Part shown: one piece after another, positions 8,853 through 19,009 of the stretch | Numbering within the stretch: position 1 is the first letter of the stretch | How the letters are laid out: each line of letters begins with the position of its first letter | From: Burkholderia sp. BCC1644 | GTDB lineage: Bacteria > Pseudomonadota > Gammaproteobacteria > Burkholderiales > Burkholderiaceae | NCBI RefSeq assembly: GCF_902833225.1 | Contig: NZ_CADFEI010000001.1 | Coordinates: forward strand, 124,001-188,000 | Length of the DNA: 64,000 nt | Reading direction: 5' to 3' | Notes under the pieces: generated by a model | The model's input: the letters and a program-made list of their open reading frames with translations, nothing else | Told to the model about the DNA's origin: nothing | Databases searched by the model: none | Position numbers and translations under genes: made by a program

Positions 8853-10760
8853 ATGACTTCGAGCCGAACCCCATCCGGCCTCGTGCTGCCCGAACAGCGC
8901 GTGGTGGCCGTCGACGACCTGTCGGTCACGTTCCGCCGCGAAGGCGCGACGTTCGACGCGGTGCGCAACGTGTCGTTTCACGTCGACCGCGGCGAGACGC
9001 TCGCGATCGTCGGCGAATCGGGCTCCGGCAAGTCGGTCACGTCGCTCGCGCTGATGCGGCTCGTCGAGCACGGCGGCGGCGCGATCACGGGCGGCCGGAT
9101 CGCGTTCCGGCGCCGCGGCGGCGCGCTGGTCGATCTGGCGCAGGCGAGCGCCGCGACGATGCGCGGCATCCGCGGCGCGGACATCGCGATGATCTTCCAG
9201 GAACCGATGACGTCGCTGAACCCGGTGTTCACGGTCGGCGACCAGATCAGCGAGGCGATCGCGCTGCACCAGTCGAAGGGCGCGGTCGAGGCGCGCGCGG
9301 AAACGCTGCGGCTGCTCGATCTCGTGCGGATCCCGGAAGCGCGCCGCGTGTTCGCGCGCTATCCGCATCAGCTGTCGGGCGGGATGCGGCAGCGCGTGAT
9401 GATCGCGATGGCGCTGTCGTGCCGGCCCGCGCTGCTGATCGCCGACGAGCCGACGACCGCGCTCGACGTGACGATCCAGGCGCAGATCCTGCAACTCGTG
9501 CGCGGGCTGCAGGACGATATGAACATGGGCGTGATCTTCATCACGCACGACATGGGCGTGGTGGCCGAGGTGGCCGACCGCGTGCTCGTGATGTATCGCG
9601 GCGAGAAGGTCGAGGAGGGCGAGTCGGACCGCATCTTCGCGGCGCCCGCGCATCGCTACACGCGCGCGCTGCTTGCGGCCGTGCCGCGGCTCGGCTCGAT
9701 GGAAGGCACCGACACGCCCGAGAAATTCCCGCTGCTGAAAGTGGACGACGCGACGGCGCCGAACGCGGCTCCGGCCGCCGCGTCTGCCGCGCACGACGAG
9801 GGTCAGCCGCCCGTCGATCACGCTGCGCCGCCGATCCTGCGCGTGAGCGATCTCGTCACGCGCTTTCCGGTGAAAAGCGGCGTGTTCGGCCGCGTGTCGC
9901 AGTACGTGCATGCGGTCGAGCGCGTGAGCTTCGAGCTGCGCGCGGGCGAGACGCTTGCGCTCGTCGGCGAATCGGGCTGCGGCAAGTCGACCACCGGCCG
10001 TTCGCTGCTGCGCCTCGTCGAATCGCAGAGCGGGTCGATCGAGTTCGACGGCCGCGACATCAGCGCGATGAAGGGGCATGACCTGCAGGCGCTGCGCCGC
10101 AACATCCAGTTCATCTTCCAGGATCCGTTCGCGTCGCTGAATCCGCGCCTGACCGTCGGCTTCTCGATCATGGAGCCGCTGCTCGTGCACGGCGTCGCGA
10201 GCGGCAGCGCGGCGCAGGCGCGCGTCGACTGGCTGCTCGACAAGGTCGGCCTGCCGCCCGAGGCCGCGCGACGCTATCCGCACGAATTCTCGGGCGGCCA
10301 GCGCCAGCGGATCGCGATCGCGCGTGCGCTCGCACTGAACCCGAAGGTCGTGATCGCCGACGAATCGGTGTCGGCGCTCGATGTGTCGGTGCAGGCGCAG
10401 ATCGTCAACCTGATGCTCGACCTGCAGCGCGAGCTCGGCGTCGCGTACCTGTTCATCTCGCACGACATGGCCGTGGTCGAGCGCATCAGCCATCGCGTCG
10501 CGGTGATGTATCTCGGCCAGATCGTCGAGATCGGCCCGCGCCGCGCGGTGTTCGAGGCGCCGCAGCATCCGTACACGAAGAAGCTGATGAGCGCGGTGCC
10601 GGTGGCCGACCCCGCGCGCCGGCACGCGCCGCGCCAGCTCGCCGCGGACGAAATCCCGAGCCCGATCCGCGCGATCGGCGACGAGCCGGTCGTCGCGCCG
10701 CTCGTCGCGGTCGGCCCCGATCATTACGTCGCGACGCATCGCGTCGGCGGCGCGTATTGA
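8853..10760 (+). CDS. gsiA: Glutathione/peptide ABC importer, fused double ATPase
   Basis: This 635-residue protein contains two complete ABC ATPase domains. The first has Walker A GESGSGKS, signature LSGGMRQRV and Walker [13 protein letters not shown]. The second has [23 protein letters not shown] and [12 protein letters not shown], where Ser replaces the usual Pro. Each half ends with an oligopeptide-transporter C-terminal region ([26 protein letters not shown]). It energises the importer whose binding protein and permeases are encoded next. A GAGGAG ribosome-binding site precedes the ATG. Known GsiA has this fused layout, and gene order supports the name; a related dipeptide specificity is not excluded. 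Confidence 0.92.
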   Translation: MTSSRTPSGLVLPEQRVVAVDDLSVTFRREGATFDAVRNVSFHVDRGETLAIVGESGSGKSVTSLALMRLVEHGGGAITGGRIAFRRRGGALVDLAQASAATMRGIRGADIAMIFQEPMTSLNPVFTVGDQISEAIALHQSKGAVEARAETLRLLDLVRIPEARRVFARYPHQLSGGMRQRVMIAMALSCRPALLIADEPTTALDVTIQAQILQLVRGLQDDMNMGVIFITHDMGVVAEVADRVLVMYRGEKVEEGESDRIFAAPAHRYTRALLAAVPRLGSMEGTDTPEKFPLLKVDDATAPNAAPAAASAAHDEGQPPVDHAAPPILRVSDLVTRFPVKSGVFGRVSQYVHAVERVSFELRAGETLALVGESGCGKSTTGRSLLRLVESQSGSIEFDGRDISAMKGHDLQALRRNIQFIFQDPFASLNPRLTVGFSIMEPLLVHGVASGSAAQARVDWLLDKVGLPPEAARRYPHEFSGGQRQRIAIARALALNPKVVIADESVSALDVSVQAQIVNLMLDLQRELGVAYLFISHDMAVVERISHRVAVMYLGQIVEIGPRRAVFEAPQHPYTKKLMSAVPVADPARRHAPRQLAADEIPSPIRAIGDEPVVAPLVAVGPDHYVATHRVGGAY

Positions 10761-10889
10761 GTGCGTGACGGTGCGCATATGGACCGCAGCTGCGCACGCG
10801 CCAGGCAACGGCGTCTTTATCCCGAGCGGGGGCAGTCACGCCGCGATTTCCACCACGCGTTACCGAATCATCCACAGGAGCCCAACAAG

Positions 10890-12452
10890 ATGAACAAGCC
10901 GTATTCGTTCCCGATGTTCCGTCCGCGCGCGCTGTTCGCGGCGGGGGCAGGCGCGCTCGCGCTGTCGGTCGCGGCGCCCGCGTTCGCGCAGCAGAACGTC
11001 GTGGTCGCCGTGTACTCGACGTTCACGACGATGGACCCGTACGACGCGAACGACACGGTGTCGCAGGCCGTCGTCAAGTCGTTCTACGAGGGGCTGTTCG
11101 GTTTCGACAAGAACATGAAGCTCGTCAACGTCCTGGCGACCAGCTACACGGCGTCGCCGGACGCGAAGGTGTACACGGTCAAGCTGCGTGAGGGCGTGAA
11201 ATTCCACGACGGCACCGATTTCAACGCGGCTGCGGTGAAGGCGAACTTCGACCGCGTGACCGATCCCGCGAACAAGCTGAAGCGTTACGGCCTGTTCCGC
11301 GTGATCGAGAAGACCGAAGTGGTCGATCCGAACACGGTGCGGTTCACGTTGCGCGAGCCGTTCTCGGCGTTCATCAATACGCTCGCGCACCCGTCGGCGG
11401 TGATGATCTCGCCGGCCTCGCTGAAGAAGTGGGGGCGTGACGTGTCGCTGCATCCGGTCGGCACCGGGCCGTTCGAATTCGTCGAATGGAAGCAGACCGA
11501 CGACATGAAGGTGAAGAAGTTCGCCGGCTACTGGAAGAAGGGTTATCCGAAGGTCGACACCATCGACTGGAAACCGGTGGTCGACAACAACACGCGCGCG
11601 GCGCTGATCAAGACGGGCGAGGCGGATTTCGCGTTCACGATTCCGTTCGAGCAGGCGAACGACCTCAAGAGCAACCCGAAGGTCGAACTGATCGAGTCGC
11701 CGTCGATCATCCAGCGCTACATTTCGCTGAACACGCAGCAAAAGCCGTTCGACAACCCGAAGGTGCGTGAAGCGCTGAACTACGCGGTCAACAAGGAAGC
11801 GCTCGCGAAGGTCGTGTTCGCCGGTTACGCGACACCCCAGACCGGGGTTGCGCCGATGGGCGTCGACTATGCGACGAAGCTCGGGCCCTGGCCGTACGAC
11901 CCGGCGAAGGCGCGTGCGCTGCTGAAGGAAGCCGGCTATCCGAACGGATTCGAATCGACGCTCTGGTCCGCGTACAACCATTCGACGGCGCAGAAGCTGA
12001 TCCAGTTCGTCCAGCAGCAGCTCGCGCAGGTCGGCGTGAAGGTGAAGGTGCAGGCGCTCGAGGCCGGCGAGCGGGTCGCGAAGGTCGAGAGCGCCCAGGA
12101 TCCGGCAACGGCGCCGGTGCGGATGTACTACAGCGGCTGGTCGGCCTCGACGGGCGAAGCGAACTGGGCGCTGACGCCGCTGCTCGCGTCGGCTTCGGCG
12201 CCGCCGAAGCTCTACAACACGGCGTACTACAAGAGCGCTGCCGTCGACGACGATCTCGCGAAGGCGCTCGAGACGACCGATCGTGCGAAGAAGGCCACGC
12301 TTTACGCCGACGCGCAGAAGCAGGTGTGGACCGACGCGCCGTGGATTTTCCTGGTGCAGGAGAAGATCGTCTACGCGCGCAACAAGCGACTGCACGGCAT
12401 GTACGTGATGCCGGACGGCTCGTTCAACTTCGACGAAATCTCGGTGAAATGA
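10890..12452 (+). CDS. gsiB: Periplasmic glutathione/peptide-binding protein (SBP family 5)
   Basis: This 520-residue extracellular solute-binding protein has a Sec signal peptide ending AAPAFAQQ after about 36 residues. The mature start [25 protein letters not shown] matches GsiB-type proteins. The start at 10890 is set by an AGGAG site 9 bp upstream. It delivers glutathione or short peptides to the GsiCD pore. A small hairpin (GTGCGCA at 10771-10777 with TGCGCAC at 10791-10797) in the 129-bp gap after gsiA may protect or segment the transcript so that the binding protein is made in excess. Confidence 0.92.
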   Translation: MNKPYSFPMFRPRALFAAGAGALALSVAAPAFAQQNVVVAVYSTFTTMDPYDANDTVSQAVVKSFYEGLFGFDKNMKLVNVLATSYTASPDAKVYTVKLREGVKFHDGTDFNAAAVKANFDRVTDPANKLKRYGLFRVIEKTEVVDPNTVRFTLREPFSAFINTLAHPSAVMISPASLKKWGRDVSLHPVGTGPFEFVEWKQTDDMKVKKFAGYWKKGYPKVDTIDWKPVVDNNTRAALIKTGEADFAFTIPFEQANDLKSNPKVELIESPSIIQRYISLNTQQKPFDNPKVREALNYAVNKEALAKVVFAGYATPQTGVAPMGVDYATKLGPWPYDPAKARALLKEAGYPNGFESTLWSAYNHSTAQKLIQFVQQQLAQVGVKVKVQALEAGERVAKVESAQDPATAPVRMYYSGWSASTGEANWALTPLLASASAPPKLYNTAYYKSAAVDDDLAKALETTDRAKKATLYADAQKQVWTDAPWIFLVQEKIVYARNKRLHGMYVMPDGSFNFDEISVK

Positions 12453-12519
12453 CGGCGGCTTGCCTGCCTCGCGGTGCCGGCGGTGCAGGCCGCCGGCACG
12501 CTGATTCGATCGGTGCCCC

Positions 12520-13440
12520 ATGCTGAATTTTCTCGTCAAACGCCTGTTCGGCCTGCTGCCCACGCTCGCGATCGTCGCAGTGCTGGTGTTCCTGTTCGTG
12601 CACCTGCTGCCGGGCGACCCGGCGCGGCTCGCGGCAGGGCCCGAAGCCGACGATGCGACGGTCGCGCTCGTGCGTGCCGATCTCGGGCTCGACCGGCCGC
12701 TGCCCGCGCAGTTCGTGAATTTCTTCACGAAGATCGCGCACGGCGATTTCGGCATGTCGACGCGCAGCAAGCGGCCGGTTTCGACCGAAATCGGCGAGCG
12801 ATTCATGCCGACGCTGCTGCTGACGCTCGTCAGCATGGTGTGGGCGACGGCCTTCGGCATGGCGATCGGGATCGCGTCGGCGGTGTGGCGCAATCGCTGG
12901 CCCGACCGTCTCGGCATGACGATCGCGGTGTCGGGCATCTCGTTTCCCGCGTTCGCGCTCGGCATGCTGCTGATGGAGATTTTCTCGGTGAAGCTCGGCT
13001 GGCTGCCGGTCGTGCCGGACGGTTCGTGGCGGAGCTACGTGCTGCCGTCGCTGACGCTGGGCGCCGCGGTCGCGGCCGTGATGGCGCGCTTCACGCGAGC
13101 GTCGTTCGTCGAGGTGCTGAACGAGGATTTCGTGCGCACCGCGCGTGCAAAGGGCGTGCACGAGCCGATGGTCGTGCTCAAGCATTGCCTGCGCAACGCG
13201 ATGATCCCGGTCGTCACGATGATGGGGCTGCAGTTCGGCTTCCTGCTCGGCGGCTCGATCGTCGTCGAGGTCGTGTTCAACTGGCCGGGGCTCGGGCGCC
13301 TGCTGGTCGACGCGGTGACGATGCGCGACTACCCCGTGATCCAGGCGATCGTGCTGCTGTTCTCGCTCGAATTCATCCTGATCAACCTGACCGTCGACGT
13401 GCTGTACGCGGTCATCAACCCGACCATCCGGTTCAAGTGA
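12520..13440 (+). CDS. gsiC: Glutathione/peptide ABC transporter permease
   Basis: The 306-residue inner-membrane protein belongs to the DppB/OppB permease group. It starts [19 protein letters not shown], and carries HLLPGDPA near residue 28. The binding-protein-dependent transport signature [22 protein letters not shown] (about 207-228) contacts the ATPase. Six hydrophobic helices are expected. It pairs with gsiD 7 bp downstream to form the translocation pore. Confidence 0.93.
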   Translation: MLNFLVKRLFGLLPTLAIVAVLVFLFVHLLPGDPARLAAGPEADDATVALVRADLGLDRPLPAQFVNFFTKIAHGDFGMSTRSKRPVSTEIGERFMPTLLLTLVSMVWATAFGMAIGIASAVWRNRWPDRLGMTIAVSGISFPAFALGMLLMEIFSVKLGWLPVVPDGSWRSYVLPSLTLGAAVAAVMARFTRASFVEVLNEDFVRTARAKGVHEPMVVLKHCLRNAMIPVVTMMGLQFGFLLGGSIVVEVVFNWPGLGRLLVDAVTMRDYPVIQAIVLLFSLEFILINLTVDVLYAVINPTIRFK

Positions 13441-13447
13441 GGTGCGC

Positions 13448-14341
13448 ATGAACGCGACTGTCCAGCCCGCGGCGCCGGCCGCACCGACCGCGATCCGCAC
13501 GCCGTGGCGCGAATTCTGGCGCAAGTTCCGCAAGCAGACCGTCGCGCTCGTCGCGGGCGGCTTCGTGCTGGCGCTCGTCGTGCTGGCCTTCGTCGGCCCG
13601 CACATCGTGCCGTTCGATCCGGAGAACTACTTCGACTACGATGCGCTGAACGCGGGGCCGTCGGCCGTGCACTGGTTCGGCGTCGATTCGCTCGGCCGCG
13701 ACATCTTCAGCCGGATCGTCGTCGGCACGCGCATCTCGCTCGCGGCCGGTTTCTTCTCGGTCGCGCTCGGCGCGGTGATCGGCACGTTCTTCGGGCTGCT
13801 CGCCGGCTACTACGAAGGCTGGTGGGACCGCATCACGATGCGCATCGCCGACGTGCTGTTCGCGTTTCCCGGCATCCTGCTCGCGATCGGCGTGGTCGCG
13901 ATCCTCGGCAACGGGATGATCAACGTGATCTGCGCGGTCGCGATCTTCAGCATCCCGGCGTTCGCGCGGCTCGTGCGCGGCAACACGCTGATGCTCAAGC
14001 ACATGACCTACGTCGAGGCTGCGCGCAGCATCGGCGCGTCGGACTGGACGATCATCATGCGGCACATCCTGCCGGGCACCGTGTCGTCGGTCGTCGTCTA
14101 CTTCACGATGCGGATCGGCACGTCGATCATCACGGCCGCGAGCCTGTCGTTCCTCGGGCTCGGCGCGCAGCCGCCCACGCCGGAGTGGGGCGCGATGCTC
14201 AACGAGGCGCGCGCGGACATGGTGACGGCGCCGCACATCGCCATCTTCCCGAGCCTTGCGATCTTCCTGACCGTGCTCGCGTTCAACCTGCTCGGCGACG
14301 GGCTGCGCGACGCGCTCGATCCGAAGCTGGAGCGCCGCTGA
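13448..14341 (+). CDS. gsiD: Glutathione/peptide ABC transporter permease
   Basis: The 297-residue DppC/OppC-type permease opens [20 protein letters not shown] and then [10 protein letters not shown], resembling GsiD, with a GAGG site 5 bp before the ATG at 13448. It has the pore signature [23 protein letters not shown] and the terminal segment [12 protein letters not shown]. Its TGA overlaps the next ATG (TGATG), so translation is coupled to the P1-family peptidase that follows. Confidence 0.93.
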   Translation: MNATVQPAAPAAPTAIRTPWREFWRKFRKQTVALVAGGFVLALVVLAFVGPHIVPFDPENYFDYDALNAGPSAVHWFGVDSLGRDIFSRIVVGTRISLAAGFFSVALGAVIGTFFGLLAGYYEGWWDRITMRIADVLFAFPGILLAIGVVAILGNGMINVICAVAIFSIPAFARLVRGNTLMLKHMTYVEAARSIGASDWTIIMRHILPGTVSSVVVYFTMRIGTSIITAASLSFLGLGAQPPTPEWGAMLNEARADMVTAPHIAIFPSLAIFLTVLAFNLLGDGLRDALDPKLERR

Positions 14342-15423
14342 TGGGGGGTGCACCGATGTGGGCCGCGACGCTGCCGGCCGGAGCGCGCGGCACGATCGCC
14401 GACGTGCCGGGCGTGACGGTCGGTCATTGCACGCTCGATGCCGGCGGCGTGCAGACGGGGGTGACCGTCGTGAAGCCGCACGCGGGCGACGTGTACCGCA
14501 GCAAGGTGCCGGCGGGCGTCGCCGTGATCAACGGCTTCGGCAAGAGCGTCGGGCTCGTGCAGGTCGACGAGCTCGGCATGCTCGACACGCCGATCGCGCT
14601 GACCAATACGTTCGGCGTCGGCGCGGTCGCCCAGGCGCAGATTCGCGCGGCGATCGCGGCGAATCCGCAGATCGGCCGCGACTGGCCGACCGTCAACCCG
14701 CTCGTATTCGAGTGCAACGACGGTTATCTGAACGATATCCAGGCGTTCGCGGTCACGGCCGCGCATTACGACGAAGCGTGCCGCATCGCGTCGCGCGACA
14801 TCGAACGCGGCGCGGTGGGCGCCGGGCGCGGGATGTCGTGTTTCGACCTGAAGGGCGGGATCGGCTCCGCATCGCGCGTCGCCGTCGCGGCCGGCCGGCC
14901 TTATACGGTCGGCGCGCTCGTGCTCGCGAATTTCGGCCGGCTGCCGATGCTGACGCTCGGCGGCGTGCCGCTCGGGCGCATCGTCGCGCAGCGGCGCGCG
15001 GCCGAAGCCGCGCATGCGGCACCGCCCGAGCAGGGCTCGATCATCCTGTTGCTCGCCACCGATGCACCGCTCGACGCGCGGCAGTTGTCGCGGCTCGCGC
15101 GCCGCGCGGGCGCGGGGCTGGCGCGCACGGGGTCCGTCTACGGGCACGGCAGCGGCGACATCGCGCTTGCGTTCTCGACCGCCTACACGATCGCGCACGA
15201 TGCATCGACGATCGCGCTGCCGGCTCTCGTGGCCGATGCGGCGCTCGATCCGCTGTTCATGGCCGCGGCCGAAAGCGTCGAGCACGCGATCGCCGACGCG
15301 TTGCTGCGGGCCGTGACGGTCGCCGGGCGCGACGGCCACGTGCGGCAATCGCTGCGCGACGCGGTGCCCGATCTCGACCGGTTGTTCAACGAAGATAACG
15401 AAGGGCATTCGACCCAGTCATGA
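14341..15423 (+). CDS. P1-family (DmpA-type) aminopeptidase, self-processing
   Basis: This 360-residue protein belongs to the S58/P1 peptidase family of N-terminal nucleophile hydrolases (DmpA, BapA), which release N-terminal D- or L- or beta-amino acids from short peptides. The N-terminal part IADVPGVTVGHCTL and the predicted processing site Gly232-Ser233 in EQGSIILLLATDAPL are diagnostic; the Ser becomes the nucleophile after cleavage. GHGSGDIALAFSTAY near the C-terminus is conserved. A second in-frame ATG at 14356 with a G-rich site is an alternative start. Location between gsiD and an M55 D-aminopeptidase, with overlapping stop and start codons on both sides, ties it to breakdown of peptides taken in by Gsi. 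Confidence 0.9.
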   Translation: MGGAPMWAATLPAGARGTIADVPGVTVGHCTLDAGGVQTGVTVVKPHAGDVYRSKVPAGVAVINGFGKSVGLVQVDELGMLDTPIALTNTFGVGAVAQAQIRAAIAANPQIGRDWPTVNPLVFECNDGYLNDIQAFAVTAAHYDEACRIASRDIERGAVGAGRGMSCFDLKGGIGSASRVAVAAGRPYTVGALVLANFGRLPMLTLGGVPLGRIVAQRRAAEAAHAAPPEQGSIILLLATDAPLDARQLSRLARRAGAGLARTGSVYGHGSGDIALAFSTAYTIAHDASTIALPALVADAALDPLFMAAAESVEHAIADALLRAVTVAGRDGHVRQSLRDAVPDLDRLFNEDNEGHSTQS

Positions 15424-16247
15424 AGATCCTGATCTCGACCGACATCGAGGGTGTCGCCGGCGTATTCGCCACCGAGCAGACGCGCGCCGGCAATCCGGAG
15501 TACGAACGGGCGCGCCGCTGGATGACCGCCGAGGCGAACGCGGCGATCGAAGGTGCGTTCGCGGGCGGCGCGCAGGCCGTGTGGGTCAACGATTCGCACG
15601 GCGGCTTTCGCAACCTGTTGCCCGACGGGCTCGATGCGCGCGCGCGCGTCGTGCTCGGCAAGCCGCGCATGCTCGGGATGATGGCGGGCCTTGAACAGCA
15701 GCCCGATCTCGTGTTCATGATCGGCTATCACGCGAAATCGCAGACGCGCGGCGTGCTCGCGCACACGATCAACAGCTTCGCGTTCACGCAGGTGTGGCTG
15801 AACGGCGTCGAGCTGGGCGAAGCCGGACTGTACGGCGCGCTGGCGCACGAATATGGCGCGCAAGTCGCGCTTGCCACGGGCGACGACGTGTTCGCCGAGG
15901 AAACGCAGCCGCTGTTTCCGGACGCACGTTTCGAGACGATCAAGACCGCCGGTGGCACATCGAGCGGCGACACGCTCACGCCAGCCGCGTCGTGTGCGCG
16001 AATCGCAACCGCCGCGCGCGATACGGTGGCGCAGGCGCTGTCGGCTGGCGTGCGTGCCGGTGCTCACCGGCCCGCGCCGGCGGCCTGCACGCTACGCGTG
16101 CAGACGGCCGCGCTGGCCGACTTGTTCTGCGTGCTGCCGTCGCTCGAGCGTGTCGATGCGGTGACGCTGCGCTTCGACGGGCCGTCGGTCGAGCACGTGG
16201 TGCGCACGCTGAACAGCCTGTCGGCGATGTCGTTCATGCTGCGGTGA
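15420..16247 (+). CDS. M55 family D-aminopeptidase (DppA-like)
   Basis: This 275-residue enzyme has the residues of Bacillus DppA at matching positions: the zinc ligands Asp8, Glu10, His60 and His104 and the catalytic His115 (GVLAHTIN). DppA-type enzymes form decamers and hydrolyse D-amino-acid-containing dipeptides such as D-Ala-D-Ala. The ATG overlaps the stop of the P1-family gene by 4 bp. The gene closes the RpiR-iaaA-gsiABCD-P1-M55 operon, and its D-specificity hints that peptidoglycan-derived peptides are among the substrates. The convergent hydrolase gene ends 36 bp downstream. Confidence 0.92.
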   Translation: MKILISTDIEGVAGVFATEQTRAGNPEYERARRWMTAEANAAIEGAFAGGAQAVWVNDSHGGFRNLLPDGLDARARVVLGKPRMLGMMAGLEQQPDLVFMIGYHAKSQTRGVLAHTINSFAFTQVWLNGVELGEAGLYGALAHEYGAQVALATGDDVFAEETQPLFPDARFETIKTAGGTSSGDTLTPAASCARIATAARDTVAQALSAGVRAGAHRPAPAACTLRVQTAALADLFCVLPSLERVDAVTLRFDGPSVEHVVRTLNSLSAMSFMLR

Positions 16248-16282
16248 TGCGCGCCGCAACGAAGTCGCAGGCGTGCGACCGG

Positions 16283-17062
16283 TCAATTCGCGGCGGCAGG
16301 GCGCGCCGTCACGGCGAGCAGGAACGCTTCCATCGCCGCGACCAGCGCGAGCGGCGTCTCGTTCATCGGGTAGTGGCCCGCATTGCGCAGCACGTCGACG
16401 GTGGCGAACGGATAGCGCCGCAGGTAGGTTCGGGCCATCAGCGCCGCGTCGAATGCAGGATCGTGTTCGCCGATCAGCACTTTGACCGGGTGCGTACCGG
16501 CGATCTCGTCACTGAAATCCGTATCGGCCCACGCGCGGAAGTACGCGCCGAATGCCTGCGCCGACGAACAGGCTGCCGAATACGCGGCTTTCCACTCGAT
16601 CCAGGCGGCCGGCAGTCGGCCGCCGGTGCTGCGGTCGATGATGGTCCGGCGATCGGCGGGATGGTCGGCGGCGCGTTCGAATAGCGTGCGTCGCGCGGCG
16701 TCGAACGGCAGGCCGCCGCATGGTACGGGCGCGATCGGCACCAGCGCGCGCACGCGGTCGGGCGCGAGGGCGGCGACCTTCTCGATCGCCATGCCGCCCA
16801 TTGAATGGCCGACGAGGCTGAAGGTCGGGAAGCCGAGCGCGTCGGCGAGCGCGAGCGTGTCGGCGGCGATCTCGTCGATCGTGTAGTCGCCGCGTGCGTC
16901 GCGCATGCGGCCGTAACCGCGGTAGTCCATGAATACATAGCTGAAGCGCTCGCGCGACAGCCACGCTTCGACGGGTTCGAACGCGCGGGCGTCGCCGAAC
17001 CAGCCGTGCAGCACGAGAACAGGGTGGGGGCCGTCCCCCACGCGATGAAACGTATTCGGCAT
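16283..17062 (-). CDS. Alpha/beta-fold hydrolase
   Basis: This 259-residue serine hydrolase has the oxyanion region LVLHGWFGD, nucleophile elbow GHSMGG (Ser87), an acidic residue in GEHDPAFD and the catalytic histidine in NAGHYPMNE. No signal peptide is present. The start MPNTFHRV is chosen over upstream codons because GGAG lies 5 bp before it. It is divergent from an AraC regulator across about 140 bp, so the regulator probably controls it. The substrate is unknown; esterase or carboxylesterase activity is likely. Confidence 0.88.
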   Translation of the reverse strand: MPNTFHRVGDGPHPVLVLHGWFGDARAFEPVEAWLSRERFSYVFMDYRGYGRMRDARGDYTIDEIAADTLALADALGFPTFSLVGHSMGGMAIEKVAALAPDRVRALVPIAPVPCGGLPFDAARRTLFERAADHPADRRTIIDRSTGGRLPAAWIEWKAAYSAACSSAQAFGAYFRAWADTDFSDEIAGTHPVKVLIGEHDPAFDAALMARTYLRRYPFATVDVLRNAGHYPMNETPLALVAAMEAFLLAVTARPAAAN

Positions 17063-17204
17063 GTCCGCTCCGATGAGGTTGCAATCCGGCCGATCAGGCC
17101 GGCGGGTCTTGCGACCGTGAGGTCGCGCAACGGTGGAGCGGATCGTAGATCGATCGAGGGCGACCCGCCTTCGATATCGGGTCATTAATGATGGAATTCG
17201 GGCC

Positions 17205-17984
17205 GTGAGAAATACGCTGCTAGATCCCTACGAACACATTCCGCGGAACGTGGTCGTGACCGCCAACGACTATTCGGCCGGCACGACGTTTCCGGAGCAC
17301 GCGCACGGGCGCGGGCAATTCGCGTTCGCGTCGCGCGGTACGATCAGCGTGTCGACGCCGCACGGGCGCTGGCTGGTGCCGCCGCAGCGCGCGTGCTGGG
17401 TGCCGGCCGGCGTGCGGCACGAAATGACGATGACCGGGCCGGTCACGATGCTCAATACGTTCGTGTCCGGCGACGCCGCGCAGGCGGCCGGCCTGCCCGG
17501 GCAGTGCGGCGTGTATGGCGTGTCGCCGCTGCTGCGGCAACTGATCGACGATGCGATCGGCCTGCCGGCCATGTACGACGTCGACGGGCGTGCGGGCAAG
17601 CTGATGGATCTGCTGGTCGCGGAAATCGCGACGATGCCGCGCCTCTCGCTGCATGCGCCGCTGCCGGCCGATGCACGGCTGGCGAAGGTGTGCCGGCACC
17701 TGTTCGCGTCGCCGTCGATCGCGGCCGATCTCGACCAGGTCGCGGCCGATGCGGGCGTGAGCCGGCGGACGTTCACGCGGCAGTTCCGCGCGCAGACGGG
17801 CGTGAGTTTTGCCGCGTGGCGCCAGCAGGTGTGCATGCTCGCGGCGATTGCCCGCCTGACCGACGGGCAGCCGGTGACGCGCGTCGCGCTCGATCTCGGG
17901 TACGCGAGCGCAAGCGCGTTCACGTCGGCGTTTCGCCGAATCCTGGGCGACACGCCGAGCCGGTATCTGGAGATCCGGCGCTAG
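17205..17984 (+). CDS. AraC-family transcriptional regulator with cupin sensor
   Basis: This regulator of about 259 residues has an N-terminal cupin (EHAHGRGQFAFASRGTISV, residues about 25-90) and a C-terminal double helix-turn-helix (DLDQVAADAGVSRRTFTRQF and the second motif ALDLGYASASAFTSAFRRILG). A GTG at 17205 gives the family-typical length; an in-frame GTG at 17133 would add 24 residues and cannot be ruled out. It is divergent from the alpha/beta hydrolase and is its likely regulator. The ligand is unknown. Confidence 0.85.
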   Translation: MRNTLLDPYEHIPRNVVVTANDYSAGTTFPEHAHGRGQFAFASRGTISVSTPHGRWLVPPQRACWVPAGVRHEMTMTGPVTMLNTFVSGDAAQAAGLPGQCGVYGVSPLLRQLIDDAIGLPAMYDVDGRAGKLMDLLVAEIATMPRLSLHAPLPADARLAKVCRHLFASPSIAADLDQVAADAGVSRRTFTRQFRAQTGVSFAAWRQQVCMLAAIARLTDGQPVTRVALDLGYASASAFTSAFRRILGDTPSRYLEIRR

Positions 17985-18326
17985 CCGGCCGCAGCTGCAA
18001 AAAAATACGCGCCCGCCAAATTCGGTCGGACGCGTTTAAAGGCACTCGGTCAGAAAAAATGCGCGAACAGCCTGCCGGGCGGTGTCGCGCATTACATGCG
18101 TAATTATTTTCGATGCTGATTTAATCTCGCTTGGGCGTTGCGGATAACGAAGGATACGCCGCATAACGCGCAAACGATATCCCGCTGGCCCGACGTTTCA
18201 TGTGCGCTCGCAGCATGCGTTTCAATCGAACGTTTGATATCTGGGCGGGAAGCCTCGGATAACAGGCATCAGCAGCCTCAACTCGCCACGATGCGACGCA
18301 TCATCGAATGATGGCGACGGCCCACG
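17985..18326. other. Intergenic, no gene seen
   Basis: Between the AraC gene and the pcaG terminator the sequence is moderately AT-rich and contains no convincing coding frame, only short non-conserved frames. No repeat or promoter stood out. Confidence 0.5.
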
Positions 18327-18373
18327 AAAAACGCCGCGTGGTGCGATGCCTGTCGGTATCGCGCCACGCGGCG
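18327..18373 (-). terminator. Rho-independent terminator of pcaHG
   Basis: Read on the minus strand, a 16-bp stem with one G-U pair (arms at 18332-18347 and 18358-18373) and a 10-nt loop is followed by TTTTT, 40 bp after the pcaG stop. Stem length and T-run make this a convincing terminator. Confidence 0.8.
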
Positions 18374-18412
18374 TGCGGTTGCGTGCGAAGCCGGCGTGCG
18401 CCGGCGCATGCG

Positions 18413-19006
18413 TCAAACGTCGAAGAACACCGTTTCGTCCGGCCCCTGCATGCGGATGTCGAAGCGGTAGACGACCGGGCGGCCCGGCTGCGCGTCGCGT
18501 TTCGCGACGAGCGTCGCGCGGCGCTCGGCCGGTACCGCATTCAGCACGGGGTCGGTCGCGTTCGCCGCGGCTTCGTCGTCGAAGTACACGCGCGTGAACG
18601 CATGGGTGAGGATCCCGCGCATCATCACGGTCACGTTGATGTGCGGCGCCTCGTCGGCGGCGATGCGGCCGGGCTTCACCGTCTCGACGACGAAGCGCTG
18701 CTGCGCGTCGGTGCCCGTGCCGACCCGTGCGAAGCCCGTGAAGCCGGATTTCGCGATGTCGTCGCGCGAGGCCGGGTAGCGGCCCGCGCCGTCCACCTGC
18801 GTGAATTCGAGCACCGCGTCGCCGACCACGTTGCCGTCGCCGTCGAACACCTGGCCGACCAGCAGCACGTGCTCGCCTTCGGCGTGCGCTGCGGCGATCG
18901 TCGGCGTGAACAGGCTTTTCAGGTCGTAGTCGTATTGCTGCGGGCAGAGGCCGTACGCGAAGTACGGGCCGACCGTCTGCGAAGGGGTTTGCTTCAGCGT
19001 CGTCAT
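18413..19006 (-). CDS. pcaG: Protocatechuate 3,4-dioxygenase alpha subunit
   Basis: The 197-residue alpha subunit of the intradiol ring-cleaving enzyme of the beta-ketoadipate pathway, which converts protocatechuate plus O2 to 3-carboxy-cis,cis-muconate. It starts MTTLKQTPSQTVGPYFAYGL, the characteristic alpha-subunit N-terminus, and retains the fold strands IAADEAPHINVTVMMRG. It lacks the iron ligands, as expected, because the ferric centre is in the beta subunit. It lies 3 bp after pcaH and both precede a strong terminator. Confidence 0.96.
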   Translation of the reverse strand: MTTLKQTPSQTVGPYFAYGLCPQQYDYDLKSLFTPTIAAAHAEGEHVLLVGQVFDGDGNVVGDAVLEFTQVDGAGRYPASRDDIAKSGFTGFARVGTGTDAQQRFVVETVKPGRIAADEAPHINVTVMMRGILTHAFTRVYFDDEAAANATDPVLNAVPAERRATLVAKRDAQPGRPVVYRFDIRMQGPDETVFFDV

Positions 19007-19009
19007 GAT

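Noticed and set aside
7845-10808. 987-codon open frame on the minus strand
   Set aside because: It is antisense to iaaA and gsiA, whose translations carry full family motifs. Its product is a low-complexity Arg/Ala/His/Asp sequence typical of GC-skewed shadow frames.
13504-15423. 639-codon frame starting inside gsiD
   Set aside because: Only the last 360 codons, from 14341, encode the P1-family peptidase. The upstream part is an out-of-frame shadow of gsiD.
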